Source: an uncultured Pseudomonadales bacterium (GTDB taxonomy: Bacteria > Pseudomonadota > Gammaproteobacteria > Pseudomonadales > Cellvibrionaceae). Taken from it: 64,000 nt of DNA. The stretch lies in contig CANLDL010000002.1 of the NCBI GenBank assembly GCA_947489425.1, positions 62,001 to 126,000 on the forward strand, given 5' to 3'. Positions 55,139 through 64,000 of this stretch are shown here, one piece after another. The position numbers and the translations under genes were made by a program. Every line of letters starts with the position of its first letter. Position 1 is the first letter of the stretch. Below the pieces are notes generated by a model. The model searched no databases, was not told the DNA's origin, and saw only the letters and a list, made by a program, of their open reading frames with translations.

Positions 55139-56716
55139 TTATAATTTTTTAATATGATGAATCCTAAAACCAGCAAGAAATAAAGCCGATAAATAAACTA
55201 ATAAGCCAGAGACACAAATAGCCCCAATATTTATTACGCGCTGCATGGCTGATAAATCCGACCAAGAATCAACATAGCCGACTGCAAAAAACAAAAGAAT
55301 TATCATTAATAAATTAGCAAACAAAAGCCTTGCAAGATAAATACCCCAACCTTTATTAGGTTGATAGTGATTATCTTTTCTCAGCCCACGATACAGTAAG
55401 CCAGCATTTAAAAATGCCGACAAAGATGTTGCCAACGCGAGGCCAACATGGCCGATTTGCCAATAAAAGTGAAACGGAATAACCAACAACAAGTTAAATA
55501 CCATATTGACAAACATGGCAATAATGCCGATTTTTACTGGTGTTTTTGTATCTTGGCGAGAAAAATAGCCAGGCGCCAATACTTTAATTAACATAAATGC
55601 TAACAGACCAATAGCATAGGCCTTTAAGCTTAAAGAAGACATTGCAATATCATTGGCTGTCGTTTTACCGTATTCAAACAAAGTGCTCAAAATAGGCGCC
55701 GACAATACCATCAATGCAATGGCAGCAGGTATAGCAACTAATAAGATACAACGTAATGCCCAATCCATAGTTGCGCTAAATTGCACAGTATTTTTATTCA
55801 CATGCTGGCGCGACAAGCTCGGCAGAATAACGGTACCAATAGCGATAGCAATTGTCCCTAAAGGCAATTCAACTAATCGATCAGAATAATAAAGCCATGA
55901 AATACTGCCCGTTGGTAAAAAAGAAGCCAATACCGTATCAAGCAATAGATTTATTTGCGAAACAGACACGCCAAAAATAGCAGGGGCCATTAATAATAAA
56001 ATGCGCTTAACGCCATCATCTTTAAAATCAACCTTAGGTTGCGGCAATAGTCGTAACTTCCATAAAAATGGAATTTGAAAAGCCAATTGCACCATACCTG
56101 CAATAAGTACTCCCCAAGCAAGTGCAATAACAGGCTGCTGAAAATACGGACTTACCCAGACAGCAGAACTAATCAAACAAACATTTAACAGTACAGGGGT
56201 AAAGGCAGGTATCGCAAAACGATCGTAGCTATTTAAAATAGCACCAGCAAAACCTGTTAACGAGATAAGTAATAAATAAGGAAAAGTGATACGCAGCATT
56301 TGCTGAGCTAAATCAAACTTATAAGGGTCATCCCAAAAACCAGGCGCAAATACAACCGTCACAGCAGGCGCAGCCAAAACCACCAACACCGTGAGCAAAG
56401 CGAGCGTAAATCCGAGGCAACCACAAACGCGGTCAATCAGGTTTTTAACCGCCTCATGGGTTCCCTTCTCTCTATATTCCGACAGAACTGGCACAAAAGC
56501 CTGCGCGAAGGCACCTTCTGCAAATAATCGACGCAAAAAATTAGGTATCTTAAACGCGACAAAAAAAGCATCGGCACCGGCTGCGGCGCCTACAAAAGCA
56601 GCAAAAACAATATCACGCGCCAAGCCTAAAAACCGGGATAACAGTGTCATGCCGCTCACAATAACCCCTGAGCGCAAAAGACCTGCTTTATTTTTTTTAT
56701 TCTCAGTAATGCCCAT
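55139..56716 (-). CDS. murJ: Lipid II flippase MurJ
   Basis: This 525-residue MOP-superfamily protein has about 14 hydrophobic segments. It carries the N-terminal SGMTLLSRFLGLARDIVFA and the FRIPNFLRRLFAEGAFAQAF-like segment (here FKIPNFLRRLFAEGAF), with arginines needed for flipping. The AWGVLIAGMVQLAFQIPFL and YYSDRLVELPLGTIAIAIG segments also match. MurJ moves lipid-linked peptidoglycan precursors to the outer face of the membrane. It is followed by chrA and divergent from the glycerate-kinase-like gene. Confidence 0.97.
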   Translation of the reverse strand: MGITENKKNKAGLLRSGVIVSGMTLLSRFLGLARDIVFAAFVGAAAGADAFFVAFKIPNFLRRLFAEGAFAQAFVPVLSEYREKGTHEAVKNLIDRVCGCLGFTLALLTVLVVLAAPAVTVVFAPGFWDDPYKFDLAQQMLRITFPYLLLISLTGFAGAILNSYDRFAIPAFTPVLLNVCLISSAVWVSPYFQQPVIALAWGVLIAGMVQLAFQIPFLWKLRLLPQPKVDFKDDGVKRILLLMAPAIFGVSVSQINLLLDTVLASFLPTGSISWLYYSDRLVELPLGTIAIAIGTVILPSLSRQHVNKNTVQFSATMDWALRCILLVAIPAAIALMVLSAPILSTLFEYGKTTANDIAMSSLSLKAYAIGLLAFMLIKVLAPGYFSRQDTKTPVKIGIIAMFVNMVFNLLLVIPFHFYWQIGHVGLALATSLSAFLNAGLLYRGLRKDNHYQPNKGWGIYLARLLFANLLMIILLFFAVGYVDSWSDLSAMQRVINIGAICVSGLLVYLSALFLAGFRIHHIKKL

Positions 56717-56886
56717 TATTTATTCGCAAAAAAAGCCAAGGGAAGAATGCAGACGAATTTACACAGTAGAGGTGACAATCTTATTATAAAAAAGAAAAAA
56801 GAGGTACCGCCGTGATATCCTTGCGCAATAATGCCGCACATTTTAGTATTGATTCATAAAAGACTTAGCCACAATCGACCCAAACA

Positions 56887-57819
56887 ATGAATATACACAC
56901 TAAAGAAGACTCGGACCAAACTCAACGACTCATCAATGATTTTTGCGTCCAAGAAAGGCTACCAGACAGCTATAAAGTAATTGCTGACAAGTATTTTCTC
57001 CCTTTGACCTACGAGATATTAGCCTTAGTTAAAAGCCAACCGAGCGGCAAACCATTTATGATCGGTATTAATGGCTCACAAGGTAGTGGGAAATCTACTC
57101 TCGCCTTACTGCTCAGCACTATATTAACGGAACATTACCACAAAAGTGTCGCCAACTTATCTATCGATGATTTTTATCAAACCAAAAGTGAACGCCAACA
57201 AATGGCTGCAAAAATTCACCCACTTTTGCAGACTAGAGGGGTACCAGGGACTCACGATATAGCCTTACTCAATACAACCCTGAGCGATCTATCAGGTAAT
57301 AAAGGTCCAGCAGTGATCCCACGCTTTGATAAAAGTATCGATGACAGACACCCTCGAAACGAATGGGATAGTATACAAGCTCCCGTTGATATAATTATAT
57401 TGGAAGGCTGGTGCGTAGGAGCAAGACCACAAACAGAACAACAGTTAAGCAAACCTATCAATACATTAGAGCAGCAAGAGGATGAACAAGGCACTTGGCG
57501 CAATTATATCAATCAACTCATTATCAAAGACTACTTACCCCTATTTAAACAGCTTGATACTCTCATTATGCTTAGAGCCCCTAGCTTTGACTGTGTTTAT
57601 CAATGGCGGCAAAAACAAGAGAATAAACTGAGAGAGAAAATTCAGGAGACAAAAGGCACTAGCAGTAATGACCAATCTGGCATTATGACTCAGGAGCAGC
57701 TACAGAGATTTATTCAGCATTACGAGCGCCTAACAATCGACATGATAAATACACTCCCAAATCATGCCGACATTGTCTTTAACTTAGGCACTGACCACAC
57801 GATTACTAGCCGCCGATAA
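56887..57819 (+). CDS. P-loop kinase, D-glycerate 3-kinase (GLYK/Tda10) type
   Basis: This 310-residue protein has Walker A GINGSQGSGKSTLALLL near residue 60. The nucleoside-kinase-like features SIDDFYQT, THDIALLNTTL, IPRFDKSIDDRHP and IILEGWCVGARPQ follow in order. These match the plant-type glycerate kinases and bacterial relatives. It would phosphorylate D-glycerate to 3-phosphoglycerate, but bacterial members of this group are poorly tested. It is a single gene between the divergent murJ and rpsT. No strong ribosome-binding site is visible. Confidence 0.85.
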   Translation: MNIHTKEDSDQTQRLINDFCVQERLPDSYKVIADKYFLPLTYEILALVKSQPSGKPFMIGINGSQGSGKSTLALLLSTILTEHYHKSVANLSIDDFYQTKSERQQMAAKIHPLLQTRGVPGTHDIALLNTTLSDLSGNKGPAVIPRFDKSIDDRHPRNEWDSIQAPVDIIILEGWCVGARPQTEQQLSKPINTLEQQEDEQGTWRNYINQLIIKDYLPLFKQLDTLIMLRAPSFDCVYQWRQKQENKLREKIQETKGTSSNDQSGIMTQEQLQRFIQHYERLTIDMINTLPNHADIVFNLGTDHTITSRR

Positions 57820-57950
57820 GTCGAATTAACCAAAAAATGGAGACACATAAGCAATACTACCTCCACCACGATATACAAAGAAGATACGGTAACCAAACCT
57901 TAGGCAATACTCATACAATATATGCAGGCATAAAAGCGCAATTTAAGTGG

Positions 57951-57978
57951 TTGACAAACTGCTAGCAACTGGCATAAT
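57951..57978 (+). promoter_or_regulatory. Promoter of rpsT
   Basis: TTGACA (57951-57956), a 16-base spacer and CATAAT (57973-57978) form a strong sigma-70 promoter about 100 bp before rpsT. It is followed by a GC-rich stretch (TGCGCCCC), as in growth-rate-regulated promoters. Confidence 0.75.
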
Positions 57979-58077
57979 TGCGCCCCCTGAATCTGGGCCA
58001 TATGGGTATTAGCGCGCAAAACTCGCCACCAAAAAGCTCAGACAACTGAATTTTATTGACATTTATAGGAGCGAACG

Positions 58078-58338
58078 GTGGCAAATTCACCTCAAGCGAA
58101 AAAACGTGCGATTCAAAACGAAAAGACACGCAAGCATAACGCCAGCTTGCGCTCAATGGTACGCACCCAAATCAAAAAAGTTATTGCTGCCATTGAAGCC
58201 GGTGATAAAGAACAAGCAAATGCAGCATATGCAGCAGCTGTGCCTGTTATTGACCGCATGGCAGACAAAGGCATTATCCACAAAAACAAAGCTGCTCGAC
58301 ATAAGAGCCGTTTAAACAGCCAAGTAAAGGCGCTTTAA
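58078..58338 (+). CDS. rpsT: 30S ribosomal protein S20
   Basis: This 86-residue basic protein begins with a GTG at 58078 after AGGAGC, eight bases upstream. [20 protein letters not shown] and [20 protein letters not shown] are the S20 N-terminal pattern and [19 protein letters not shown] the C-terminal one. S20 binds 16S rRNA in the small subunit. In E. coli a non-ATG start (UUG) helps autoregulate the gene; a GTG here may serve the same. It has its own promoter and terminator. Confidence 0.98.
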   Translation: MANSPQAKKRAIQNEKTRKHNASLRSMVRTQIKKVIAAIEAGDKEQANAAYAAAVPVIDRMADKGIIHKNKAARHKSRLNSQVKAL

Positions 58339-58397
58339 ACAAAAGCTTTATTCGCTTAAAGCGTTGTAGTCACAACTTTTTGAGCTAGTAGCATCTT

Positions 58398-58427
58398 AAA
58401 AACACCCTGCCTTGTCAGGGTGTTTTT
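58398..58427 (+). terminator. Intrinsic terminator of rpsT
   Basis: The stem AAAAACACCCTG / CAGGGTGTTTTT with a 6-base loop lies 60 bp after the rpsT stop and ends in a T-run. It is a strong Rho-independent terminator and is nearly symmetric, so it could act on both strands. Confidence 0.9.
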
Positions 58428-58574
58428 AGTTAGCTAGGGTGTTTATCTACACCTGGCGGTCAGCATTACAGCAAAACACTACTAAAAATAACAAATGTAA
58501 CTTCTCATCATTTGTATCCTATGACACACTAAGCCCTTATCAACGCTTACCTCATAGCAATAGAAGAATTTGAC

Positions 58575-59372
58575 ATGCTGTCATTAATCGCTAATATTTT
58601 TGCACTCTGCCTATATACTTTTTCAAGTATTTACCTGTTTTCGTCATTAAAACAGAGCAAGCCTCTAAATACGCGCTATTTACTGAGCCTGGCGGCATCT
58701 GCGATATTATTGCACTGTTTTGGCCTCTATCACTCAACAATCATGGCTGACGGGCTTAATTTGGGCATACAGAACATGCCTTCTATTATTTTACTTTCGG
58801 TTAATCTCATTGTTGTTATCAGTAGTTTAAAAAAGCCACTACATAATTTACTAATATTTCTATTTCCCTTATCTATCGCATTCTTATTATTATCTATTGC
58901 ACTAAAAGGGATAGAACCACATATTGTGTCGGTCAATATTGGTATTGGCACGCACATATTATTATCGATTATTGCCTATAGTCTATTAACTATGGCGTCT
59001 CTTCAAGCCGTACTGTGGAGCTGGCAAAACCATCAGTTAAAAAATCATCACTTAGGTAGAATCATCAAAATATTACCCGCCCTCCAAACCATGGAGGCAT
59101 TAATTTTTGAGCTTGTACTAGCTGGAGTTATTACATTAGCACTCGGCATTGCTATTGGGTTTACCTTCATTGACAACATATTTGCCCAACAGCTCGTCCA
59201 CAAAACAGTTCTCTCTCTATTTGCATTATTCATTTTTACAATAGTACTTTGGGGGAGATACAAACTAGGCTGGCGTGGAAATCAAGCAGGAAAATGGGTT
59301 ATTGGTGGTTTTAGCATGCTGATGCTTGCGTATTTTGGCAGTAAGTTAGTTTTGGAAATAATCCTTAAATAA
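58575..59372 (+). CDS. Cytochrome c assembly family inner-membrane protein (YpjD-like)
   Basis: This 265-residue protein has eight hydrophobic segments. It matches the CcsA/ResC/HemX-type fold with HISTIDINE-containing segments such as LLHCFGLYHSTIM and VNIGIGTHILLSIIAYSLLT, and the C-terminal LWGRYKLGWRGNQAGKWV. In many gammaproteobacteria a YpjD-type gene stands next to a CNNM/CorC transporter gene. Here two other genes separate them. Its exact role is unknown; the related proteins handle haem. Confidence 0.88.
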   Translation: MLSLIANIFALCLYTFSSIYLFSSLKQSKPLNTRYLLSLAASAILLHCFGLYHSTIMADGLNLGIQNMPSIILLSVNLIVVISSLKKPLHNLLIFLFPLSIAFLLLSIALKGIEPHIVSVNIGIGTHILLSIIAYSLLTMASLQAVLWSWQNHQLKNHHLGRIIKILPALQTMEALIFELVLAGVITLALGIAIGFTFIDNIFAQQLVHKTVLSLFALFIFTIVLWGRYKLGWRGNQAGKWVIGGFSMLMLAYFGSKLVLEIILK

Positions 59373-59668
59373 TCTATACTGGGTATAAAAGGGATAATTT
59401 AGCTACTGTAAAATATGACCAGAGCATTAATAAAAGGAGTAGATTTGTCTATCTCAATGATGCAAATAACCAATTCAAGCATACGACTTTAGTATAAAGT
59501 ATTTTATTTTTAAGCTAAAACCTTTTGACAGCGTATAATAAACAAGAAAAATAATTTATTAACTAGTTATCAAAAAAGCCATTACCGATAGATATAACGA
59601 TGGTTTTATCAACAAAAGACTCATAAAGCACTGAATTTGAGACCAAGGAAAAAGCCAAGGTAAAGTAA
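59373..59668. other. Intergenic region before DUF1631 gene
   Basis: These 296 bp hold no clear gene. AAAGGAG at 59433-59439 precedes a TTG-started 15-codon frame (59445-59492) that could be a leader peptide or chance. TATAAT at 59534-59539 may be the -10 of the DUF1631 promoter, with no good -35 found. Confidence 0.35.
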
Positions 59669-62017
59669 ATGTCTGACAACGATAGATCGAACCAAAAACC
59701 TCGCCCTCATTTGCGCTCTATTTCGTCTGAAAAAACGGTATCTCATGATCATAAAGTAGATGCATGGCTTCATCATTGCCAAGATGTCGCGGTTAACCAA
59801 GCAACCGTATTTTTTGAAGACTTTGCACTCGCCTTTGATGCCAAACTTAATGAAAATATCGACAAGTCCAAGACCAACCAAGAACACTTGGTAGGTATGG
59901 ATAACCTACGTGAGTTTAGAGTTAATTCCGACAGGCTTAAACAACACTTTAGCGAGCAAATTTTTAATGGTTTTGTGGCGTTTAAGGAAAAGTCACTGGC
60001 TACTTACCTTCGCGAGCCAGACCCCAAAGAAAGCATTTGGTCACTCATTGATAACGATGAACTCGAAGAAACCATTGCAATAAAAACCATTGCGCATGAA
60101 AGCAATATCGAGTACCAAGATGACATTTGGCATTTAGAAAAACGCTTTGGCAGCATCAATAATGGCGAAGCGGTTAACGAACATAACAACCCTATATCTC
60201 CATTACAGTTTTGTGTCGCTCTACGCTCCACACTCGCTTTAATTAATATCAATACCGATTCAAAGCTAAGTGCCTATAAAGTCTTTGCAAGCCTTATCTA
60301 TAAGTACCTTGAACCTTTATATTCTACGACCAATGAGTATTTTATTTCTGAAGGAGTGTTACCTAACCTTCGTTACGATCAAGGGATGACCCAAAACACC
60401 TACGATGCAAGGCAAAATGTAGAAGAAAATCCTTATCTCGAAGAAGCTGAAGAGTCACCAGAAGGTGGGGAACCCAATGCTCCAGAGGGCCAACTCTCAG
60501 CTGAAAACAAAGAAACAACAGCTGGCGAACAAGTTCAATTAGTTCACGCTATACGCTCATTGTTGCAGCAAACCAGACAATATGGTGTTGATGAATACAC
60601 AGGCAAACCACCGGTTGTCTCAGATGTGGCGCCCAAAGAATTTAATAAGTCAGGCAATAAAATTTCCCATCCACCGATTTTATTTGTAAACCAACAAATT
60701 ATCGATGCGGTTGAAAATATTCAGTCATCTAAAACTGTATTAGTTAAAGATACTCCCACAATAGATGCCGAGAGCATCCGAGAAACCAATAAACAAGTTG
60801 CCGCTCAGCTAGCGAAAGAATCACCTGATGGCCAAATTGATCAGCAGGATATGTACACTATTGATTTGGTCGGTATTTTGTTTGAATATATCTTAACAGA
60901 CGAAAGCTTACCCGATTCTGTAAAAACCTTGTTAAGCCACTTACATACACCTTTCTTAAAGCTCGCATTTATTGATACACAATTTTTTGAGAAGCCCGAG
61001 CATCCAGCAAGACTATTACTCGATAGTCTTGCAGAAGCAGGAGCAAATTGGGTCAATGATGACGGCTCTGCGCTTTATGATATGTACGACGAGATTAAAT
61101 CTGTTGTCATGCGTATTATGGATGAGTTCAAAAATGACGTACGTCTTTTTGCTGAGATTCTATTTGAATTCAACCGACTAAAAAATAAATTACACCATAA
61201 ACACCAGCTCAAAGAGCGCAATAATATTGAGCGGGTACAAGGGCAAGAACGCTTGCGCCTCGCTAAAAAAAGAGGCAAACAAGAGTTAGAGTCTCGCGTT
61301 AAAGGCGTAAAATTACCATCCGCTGTTATCCAGCTATTGCGGCCATGGTTTACGTATTTGACATTATTACAACTACGAGACAGCGATAACGAGGCACTTT
61401 GGAAACAAGCACTACGTGTTATTGATGAGCTCGTCTACTTTTTTGACTTTAGTGACGAAACCGCCGACCGAACCGAACTTGGACCACGTTTTAATGGTAT
61501 TTTAACCGCCATTAAAATTGGTTTTAACACCATGGGATACGATCAAACAAGCTCGAAAAAAATACTCGTTGACCTAACCGCTTTAAAAATTGCTACCGTT
61601 AAAAAATATACAGCTGCAGCTGACAAACAAGAAACCGTCGATAGCGATTCAGAAAAAGCGAATGTGGTTAAACCCTTACCGATTAAAGAACCGAAGCCAA
61701 TTAAGCAAGTGGAAGAAGCTCCAAGCGAAGAAGAAGAAAAAGTTATCGATTACCTCAAGCTTATCGAATCAGGTACTTGGTTTGAATTCGATAAGAATAT
61801 TCGCTTAAAGGTCAATGGCTTTAGTTCTAAGTTGATGAAGTTTATGCTGGTTGATAGTACTAGCCAAAAAGTCGTCATGATTTCTCGTCTAGAACTGGCA
61901 CGAAAAATTATTTCTGAAGACGCTAAAGTTGTTGCAGGAAGTACTAAACCATTATTTGAACGCGCATTGGAAAAAATCTTCCAGCGTTTAGATAAAGAAT
62001 CAAAATCCCAAAAATAA
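59669..62017 (+). CDS. DUF1631 family protein
   Basis: This 782-residue cytoplasmic protein matches DUF1631. The N-terminal part is helical (VDAWLHHCQDVAVNQATVFF). A low-complexity acidic linker lies at about 250-280. LNHLHTP-like SHLHTPFLKLAFIDTQFF and HPARLLLDSLAEAGANW are the family's central motifs. The C-terminal part (GTWFEFDKNIRLKVNGFSSK) resembles a PilZ-like beta barrel. AAGG seven bases upstream supports the ATG. The function is unknown; the gene is followed after 11 bp by a PilZ-domain gene, so a link to cyclic-di-GMP or pili is plausible inference. Confidence 0.85.
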   Translation: MSDNDRSNQKPRPHLRSISSEKTVSHDHKVDAWLHHCQDVAVNQATVFFEDFALAFDAKLNENIDKSKTNQEHLVGMDNLREFRVNSDRLKQHFSEQIFNGFVAFKEKSLATYLREPDPKESIWSLIDNDELEETIAIKTIAHESNIEYQDDIWHLEKRFGSINNGEAVNEHNNPISPLQFCVALRSTLALININTDSKLSAYKVFASLIYKYLEPLYSTTNEYFISEGVLPNLRYDQGMTQNTYDARQNVEENPYLEEAEESPEGGEPNAPEGQLSAENKETTAGEQVQLVHAIRSLLQQTRQYGVDEYTGKPPVVSDVAPKEFNKSGNKISHPPILFVNQQIIDAVENIQSSKTVLVKDTPTIDAESIRETNKQVAAQLAKESPDGQIDQQDMYTIDLVGILFEYILTDESLPDSVKTLLSHLHTPFLKLAFIDTQFFEKPEHPARLLLDSLAEAGANWVNDDGSALYDMYDEIKSVVMRIMDEFKNDVRLFAEILFEFNRLKNKLHHKHQLKERNNIERVQGQERLRLAKKRGKQELESRVKGVKLPSAVIQLLRPWFTYLTLLQLRDSDNEALWKQALRVIDELVYFFDFSDETADRTELGPRFNGILTAIKIGFNTMGYDQTSSKKILVDLTALKIATVKKYTAAADKQETVDSDSEKANVVKPLPIKEPKPIKQVEEAPSEEEEKVIDYLKLIESGTWFEFDKNIRLKVNGFSSKLMKFMLVDSTSQKVVMISRLELARKIISEDAKVVAGSTKPLFERALEKIFQRLDKESKSQK

Positions 62018-62028
62018 GCACAAAAGTG

Positions 62029-62394
62029 ATGACAAACATGGCTAACCCTAAAACCTTAGTCAACAGGCGACAGCTAAGGCGTCACAAATTATCGGCCGAA
62101 ATTACGATTAAAAACACATTAACGTCGGCACCCATTGGTAAGCTTGTCGATATTCATCAAGAAGGGTTATTGATATTGGGTAACCCTTTAACAATGGAAT
62201 CAGCCTATCAATTATCGCTTTCTCTACCGAACAGTATTAATCGGCAAACTAGCTTTGAAGTTGGTGTAGAGTGCTTATGGAGCCAACCCTCAATGAACGA
62301 TGGTGAATTAGCATGGGTTGGCTGTACTATTATTGATAAATCAAAAAATGCCTCGGCATGTATACAATCATTAATCAATATAACCTCAAATTAA
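62029..62394 (+). CDS. PilZ domain protein
   Basis: From the ATG at 62029 this protein has 121 residues (a GTG at 62026 is also open). It has the PilZ layout: an arginine-rich motif (NRRQLRRHKLSAEI) followed by a beta-strand and DIHQEGLLI. The second motif normally reads D/N-x-S-x-x-G; here histidine replaces the serine, so cyclic-di-GMP binding may be weak or absent. A C-terminal strand pattern (LWSQPSMNDGELAWVGCTII) completes the barrel. It follows DUF1631 by 11 bp and is likely co-translated. Confidence 0.85.
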   Translation: MTNMANPKTLVNRRQLRRHKLSAEITIKNTLTSAPIGKLVDIHQEGLLILGNPLTMESAYQLSLSLPNSINRQTSFEVGVECLWSQPSMNDGELAWVGCTIIDKSKNASACIQSLINITSN

Positions 62395-62503
62395 ACTCTG
62401 ACTAAAAACACTCTTTGCCTAACAGGGTAATTTTATAGATAATGAAGAAATGGCATTATTTAACTCCAGCGATACAGCATACATTTAAGTAGGTTAACCC
62501 TCT

Positions 62504-63787
62504 TTGAACGATATCCCATTAAGTATTCTATTTGGCATCCTCGGCTTTTTAATTTTTTGCTCCGCTTTTTTTTCTAGCTCAGAAACTGCGATGATGGCGT
62601 TAAATAAATACAGGCTCCGCCATCTTGAAAAAAAAGGGCATCACGGTGCAAAACGCTCTTCAAAATTATTAAAGAGACCCGATCGCTTGATTGGCGTTAT
62701 CCTTATTGGTAACAATCTCGCCAATAATTTTGCAGCGGCCCTGACAACCTTGCTTGCATTAAGGCTTTATGGTGAGAATGCTGTTTTTACTGCTAGCGTT
62801 TTATTAACATTAGCGGTGCTTATTTTTGCTGAAGTCACCCCCAAAACTATCGCCGCTCTTTACCCAGAGAAGGTCGCTTTCCCATTTAGCATATTGCTTA
62901 AGCCTTTATTATTTTTACTCTACCCAGCAGTCTGGGTGGTTAATCATATATCTAATGGGCTAGCTAGATTATTTGGTGTCGACACCAATAATATGGGCAA
63001 TAATGAGCAACTAAACCCCGATGAACTACGCACCATTGTTGGTGAAGCAGGTGGTTTAATCCCCAATAATCATCAAGATATGCTGCTCAATATTTTGGAT
63101 TTAGAGAATGCCTCAGTAGAAGATATTATGATTCCGCGTAGTGAGGTAAAAGGGGTTAATTTAGAAGATAGTATTGAGGACATCATCGCACAGTTGGAAG
63201 AGACGGAATATACGCGGCTACCGGTGTTTCAAGGCAATATAAATAATGTCATCGGTATATTACATTTGCGCATCACACCCAAATTACTCAATAGCTCTAC
63301 TCCTTTTGATCACGATAAACTACGAGAGCATATTACCGAGCCTTATTTTGTGCCCGAGAGTACATCATTAAACAAACAATTGATTAGCTTTAAAAATCAC
63401 AAACGTAGTATGGCTCTCGTTGTTGATGAGTATGGCGACATTCAAGGTCTGATTACTCTGGCTGACTTACTGGAAGAAATAGTGGGTGATTTTACAACAG
63501 ATTTAGCCAATGTCCGCGAACCTGATATTACACCGATCGATAGCGGCTGGTACCTAATAGATGGCAGTGCATCCATTCGTGACATCAATCGTAATCTTAG
63601 CTGGTCACTACCTACAGATGGCCCCAAGACGCTCAATGGTTTAATTATGGAATATCTAGAAAATATACCTAAAGGTCAGGTTAGTTTTTTTATCGGAGAT
63701 TACCTAATCGAAACTATAAAATTATCCAATACCATGATTGAACATGCAAAAGTGAAGCACTATTCGGAGAGAGAAGAAAACGGTTAA
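62504..63787 (+). CDS. CNNM/CorC (HlyC) family transporter
   Basis: This 427-residue membrane protein starts at a TTG at 62504. The CNNM membrane domain has SSSETAMMALNKYRLRHLEKKG and LIGVILIGNNLANNFAAALT. Two CBS domains follow (about 200-320, IMIPRSEVKGVNLEDSIEDI and VDEYGDIQGLITLADLLEEI). A CorC_HlyC domain (ADGSASIRDINRNL-like, here IDGSASIRDINRNL) ends it. The family exports or regulates magnesium and cobalt. Its stop shares four bases with the convergent DUF1289 gene. Confidence 0.93.
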   Translation: MNDIPLSILFGILGFLIFCSAFFSSSETAMMALNKYRLRHLEKKGHHGAKRSSKLLKRPDRLIGVILIGNNLANNFAAALTTLLALRLYGENAVFTASVLLTLAVLIFAEVTPKTIAALYPEKVAFPFSILLKPLLFLLYPAVWVVNHISNGLARLFGVDTNNMGNNEQLNPDELRTIVGEAGGLIPNNHQDMLLNILDLENASVEDIMIPRSEVKGVNLEDSIEDIIAQLEETEYTRLPVFQGNINNVIGILHLRITPKLLNSSTPFDHDKLREHITEPYFVPESTSLNKQLISFKNHKRSMALVVDEYGDIQGLITLADLLEEIVGDFTTDLANVREPDITPIDSGWYLIDGSASIRDINRNLSWSLPTDGPKTLNGLIMEYLENIPKGQVSFFIGDYLIETIKLSNTMIEHAKVKHYSEREENG

Positions 63788-63975
63788 CTTAGGAAAGGGT
63801 TGACCTTTTTTTCACGCTCAAACGCCTTTAAAATCACCTCTCTTTTTTTATTATTCGGCAAACCACCCCACTGAGTAATTTCATCAGCGCTGCGATAACA
63901 CCCAGTGCAAATATCATTTTTGTCCAACGCACAAATAGAAATACAAGGTGATGGAATAGTTTTATCCTCTGTCAT
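63784..63975 (-). CDS. DUF1289 domain protein
   Basis: From the ATG at 63975 this small protein has 63 residues. It contains the DUF1289 signature with four cysteines: PSPCISICALDKNDICTGC, followed by YRSADEITQWGGLPN. The cysteines look able to bind a metal or iron-sulfur cluster; the function is unknown. A TTG six codons earlier is open too. It is convergent with the CNNM gene, and its upstream region lies at the window edge. Confidence 0.88.
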   Translation of the reverse strand: MTEDKTIPSPCISICALDKNDICTGCYRSADEITQWGGLPNNKKREVILKAFEREKKVNPFLS

Positions 63976-64000
63976 TAAATCTGTGCCCCCCAACTATTCG

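Noticed and set aside
1..64000. CRISPR array, insertion sequence, prophage or integrase
   Set aside because: I found no regularly spaced repeats, transposase or recombinase motifs on reading either strand. The tRNA-linked modules therefore lack a local integrase.

Overview
The window reads as chromosomal DNA from a fairly AT-rich gammaproteobacterium related to the Pseudomonas/Cellvibrio group. The strongest clue is gene order. clpB, pgeF, rluD, bamD, pilS, pilR, fimT, the minor-pilin operon (fimU, pilV, pilW, pilX, pilY1, a pilY2-position gene, pilE), ispH, fkpB, lspA, ileS, ribF, murJ and rpsT follow the order I know from Pseudomonas aeruginosa. nadE and a YceI/cytochrome b561/ChrA block are inserted. 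This placement is inference; no rRNA is present.

Layout. 1-2248: polar amino acid ABC importer (permease cut by the window edge). 2302-5018: aromatic aminotransferase, RDD membrane protein, hydroxypyruvate isomerase. 5145-7041: elongator tRNA-Met followed by an insertion hotspot. The tRNA 3' half and about 190 bp of flank occur twice, and each copy is followed by one orphan gene. 7103-12950: a phospholipid-metabolism operon matching the E. coli ynbABCD set plus a PlsC-type acyltransferase and a small membrane protein. 12951-16242: two P-loop ATPase/winged-helix genes behind a very large palindrome that overlaps their promoter. The first is interrupted by an A10 tract and the second carries a G10 tract. 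16282-17877: putative secreted metalloprotease and LysE exporter. 17937-23580: tripartite RND efflux system. 23820-26201: quinone oxidoreductase and monooxygenase with a divergent LysR regulator. 26329-27145: single-domain response regulator and a decayed ferritin-like gene. 27155-34609: ClpB, PgeF, RluD, BamD, NadE. 34853-46262: PilSR and the type IV pilus minor-pilin/PilY1 genes. 46424-56716: IspH, FkpB, LspA, IleS, RibF, YceI, cytochrome b561, ChrA, MurJ. 56887-63975: glycerate-kinase-like protein, S20, YpjD-type protein, DUF1631 and PilZ proteins, CNNM/CorC transporter, DUF1289.

How the genes work together. Most of the right-hand two thirds is conserved core: protein quality control, outer membrane assembly, NAD, isoprenoid and flavin synthesis, lipoprotein processing, peptidoglycan export and twitching pili. 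PilS/PilR is the usual sensor/regulator pair of pilus expression, and the pseudopilins with PilY1 form the priming complex at the pilus tip. The accessory interest lies between 5 and 17 kb. The tRNA-linked modules, the ynb-type lipid operon and the ATPase pair are the best candidates for undescribed biology. I saw no CRISPR array, insertion sequence, integrase or rRNA gene.
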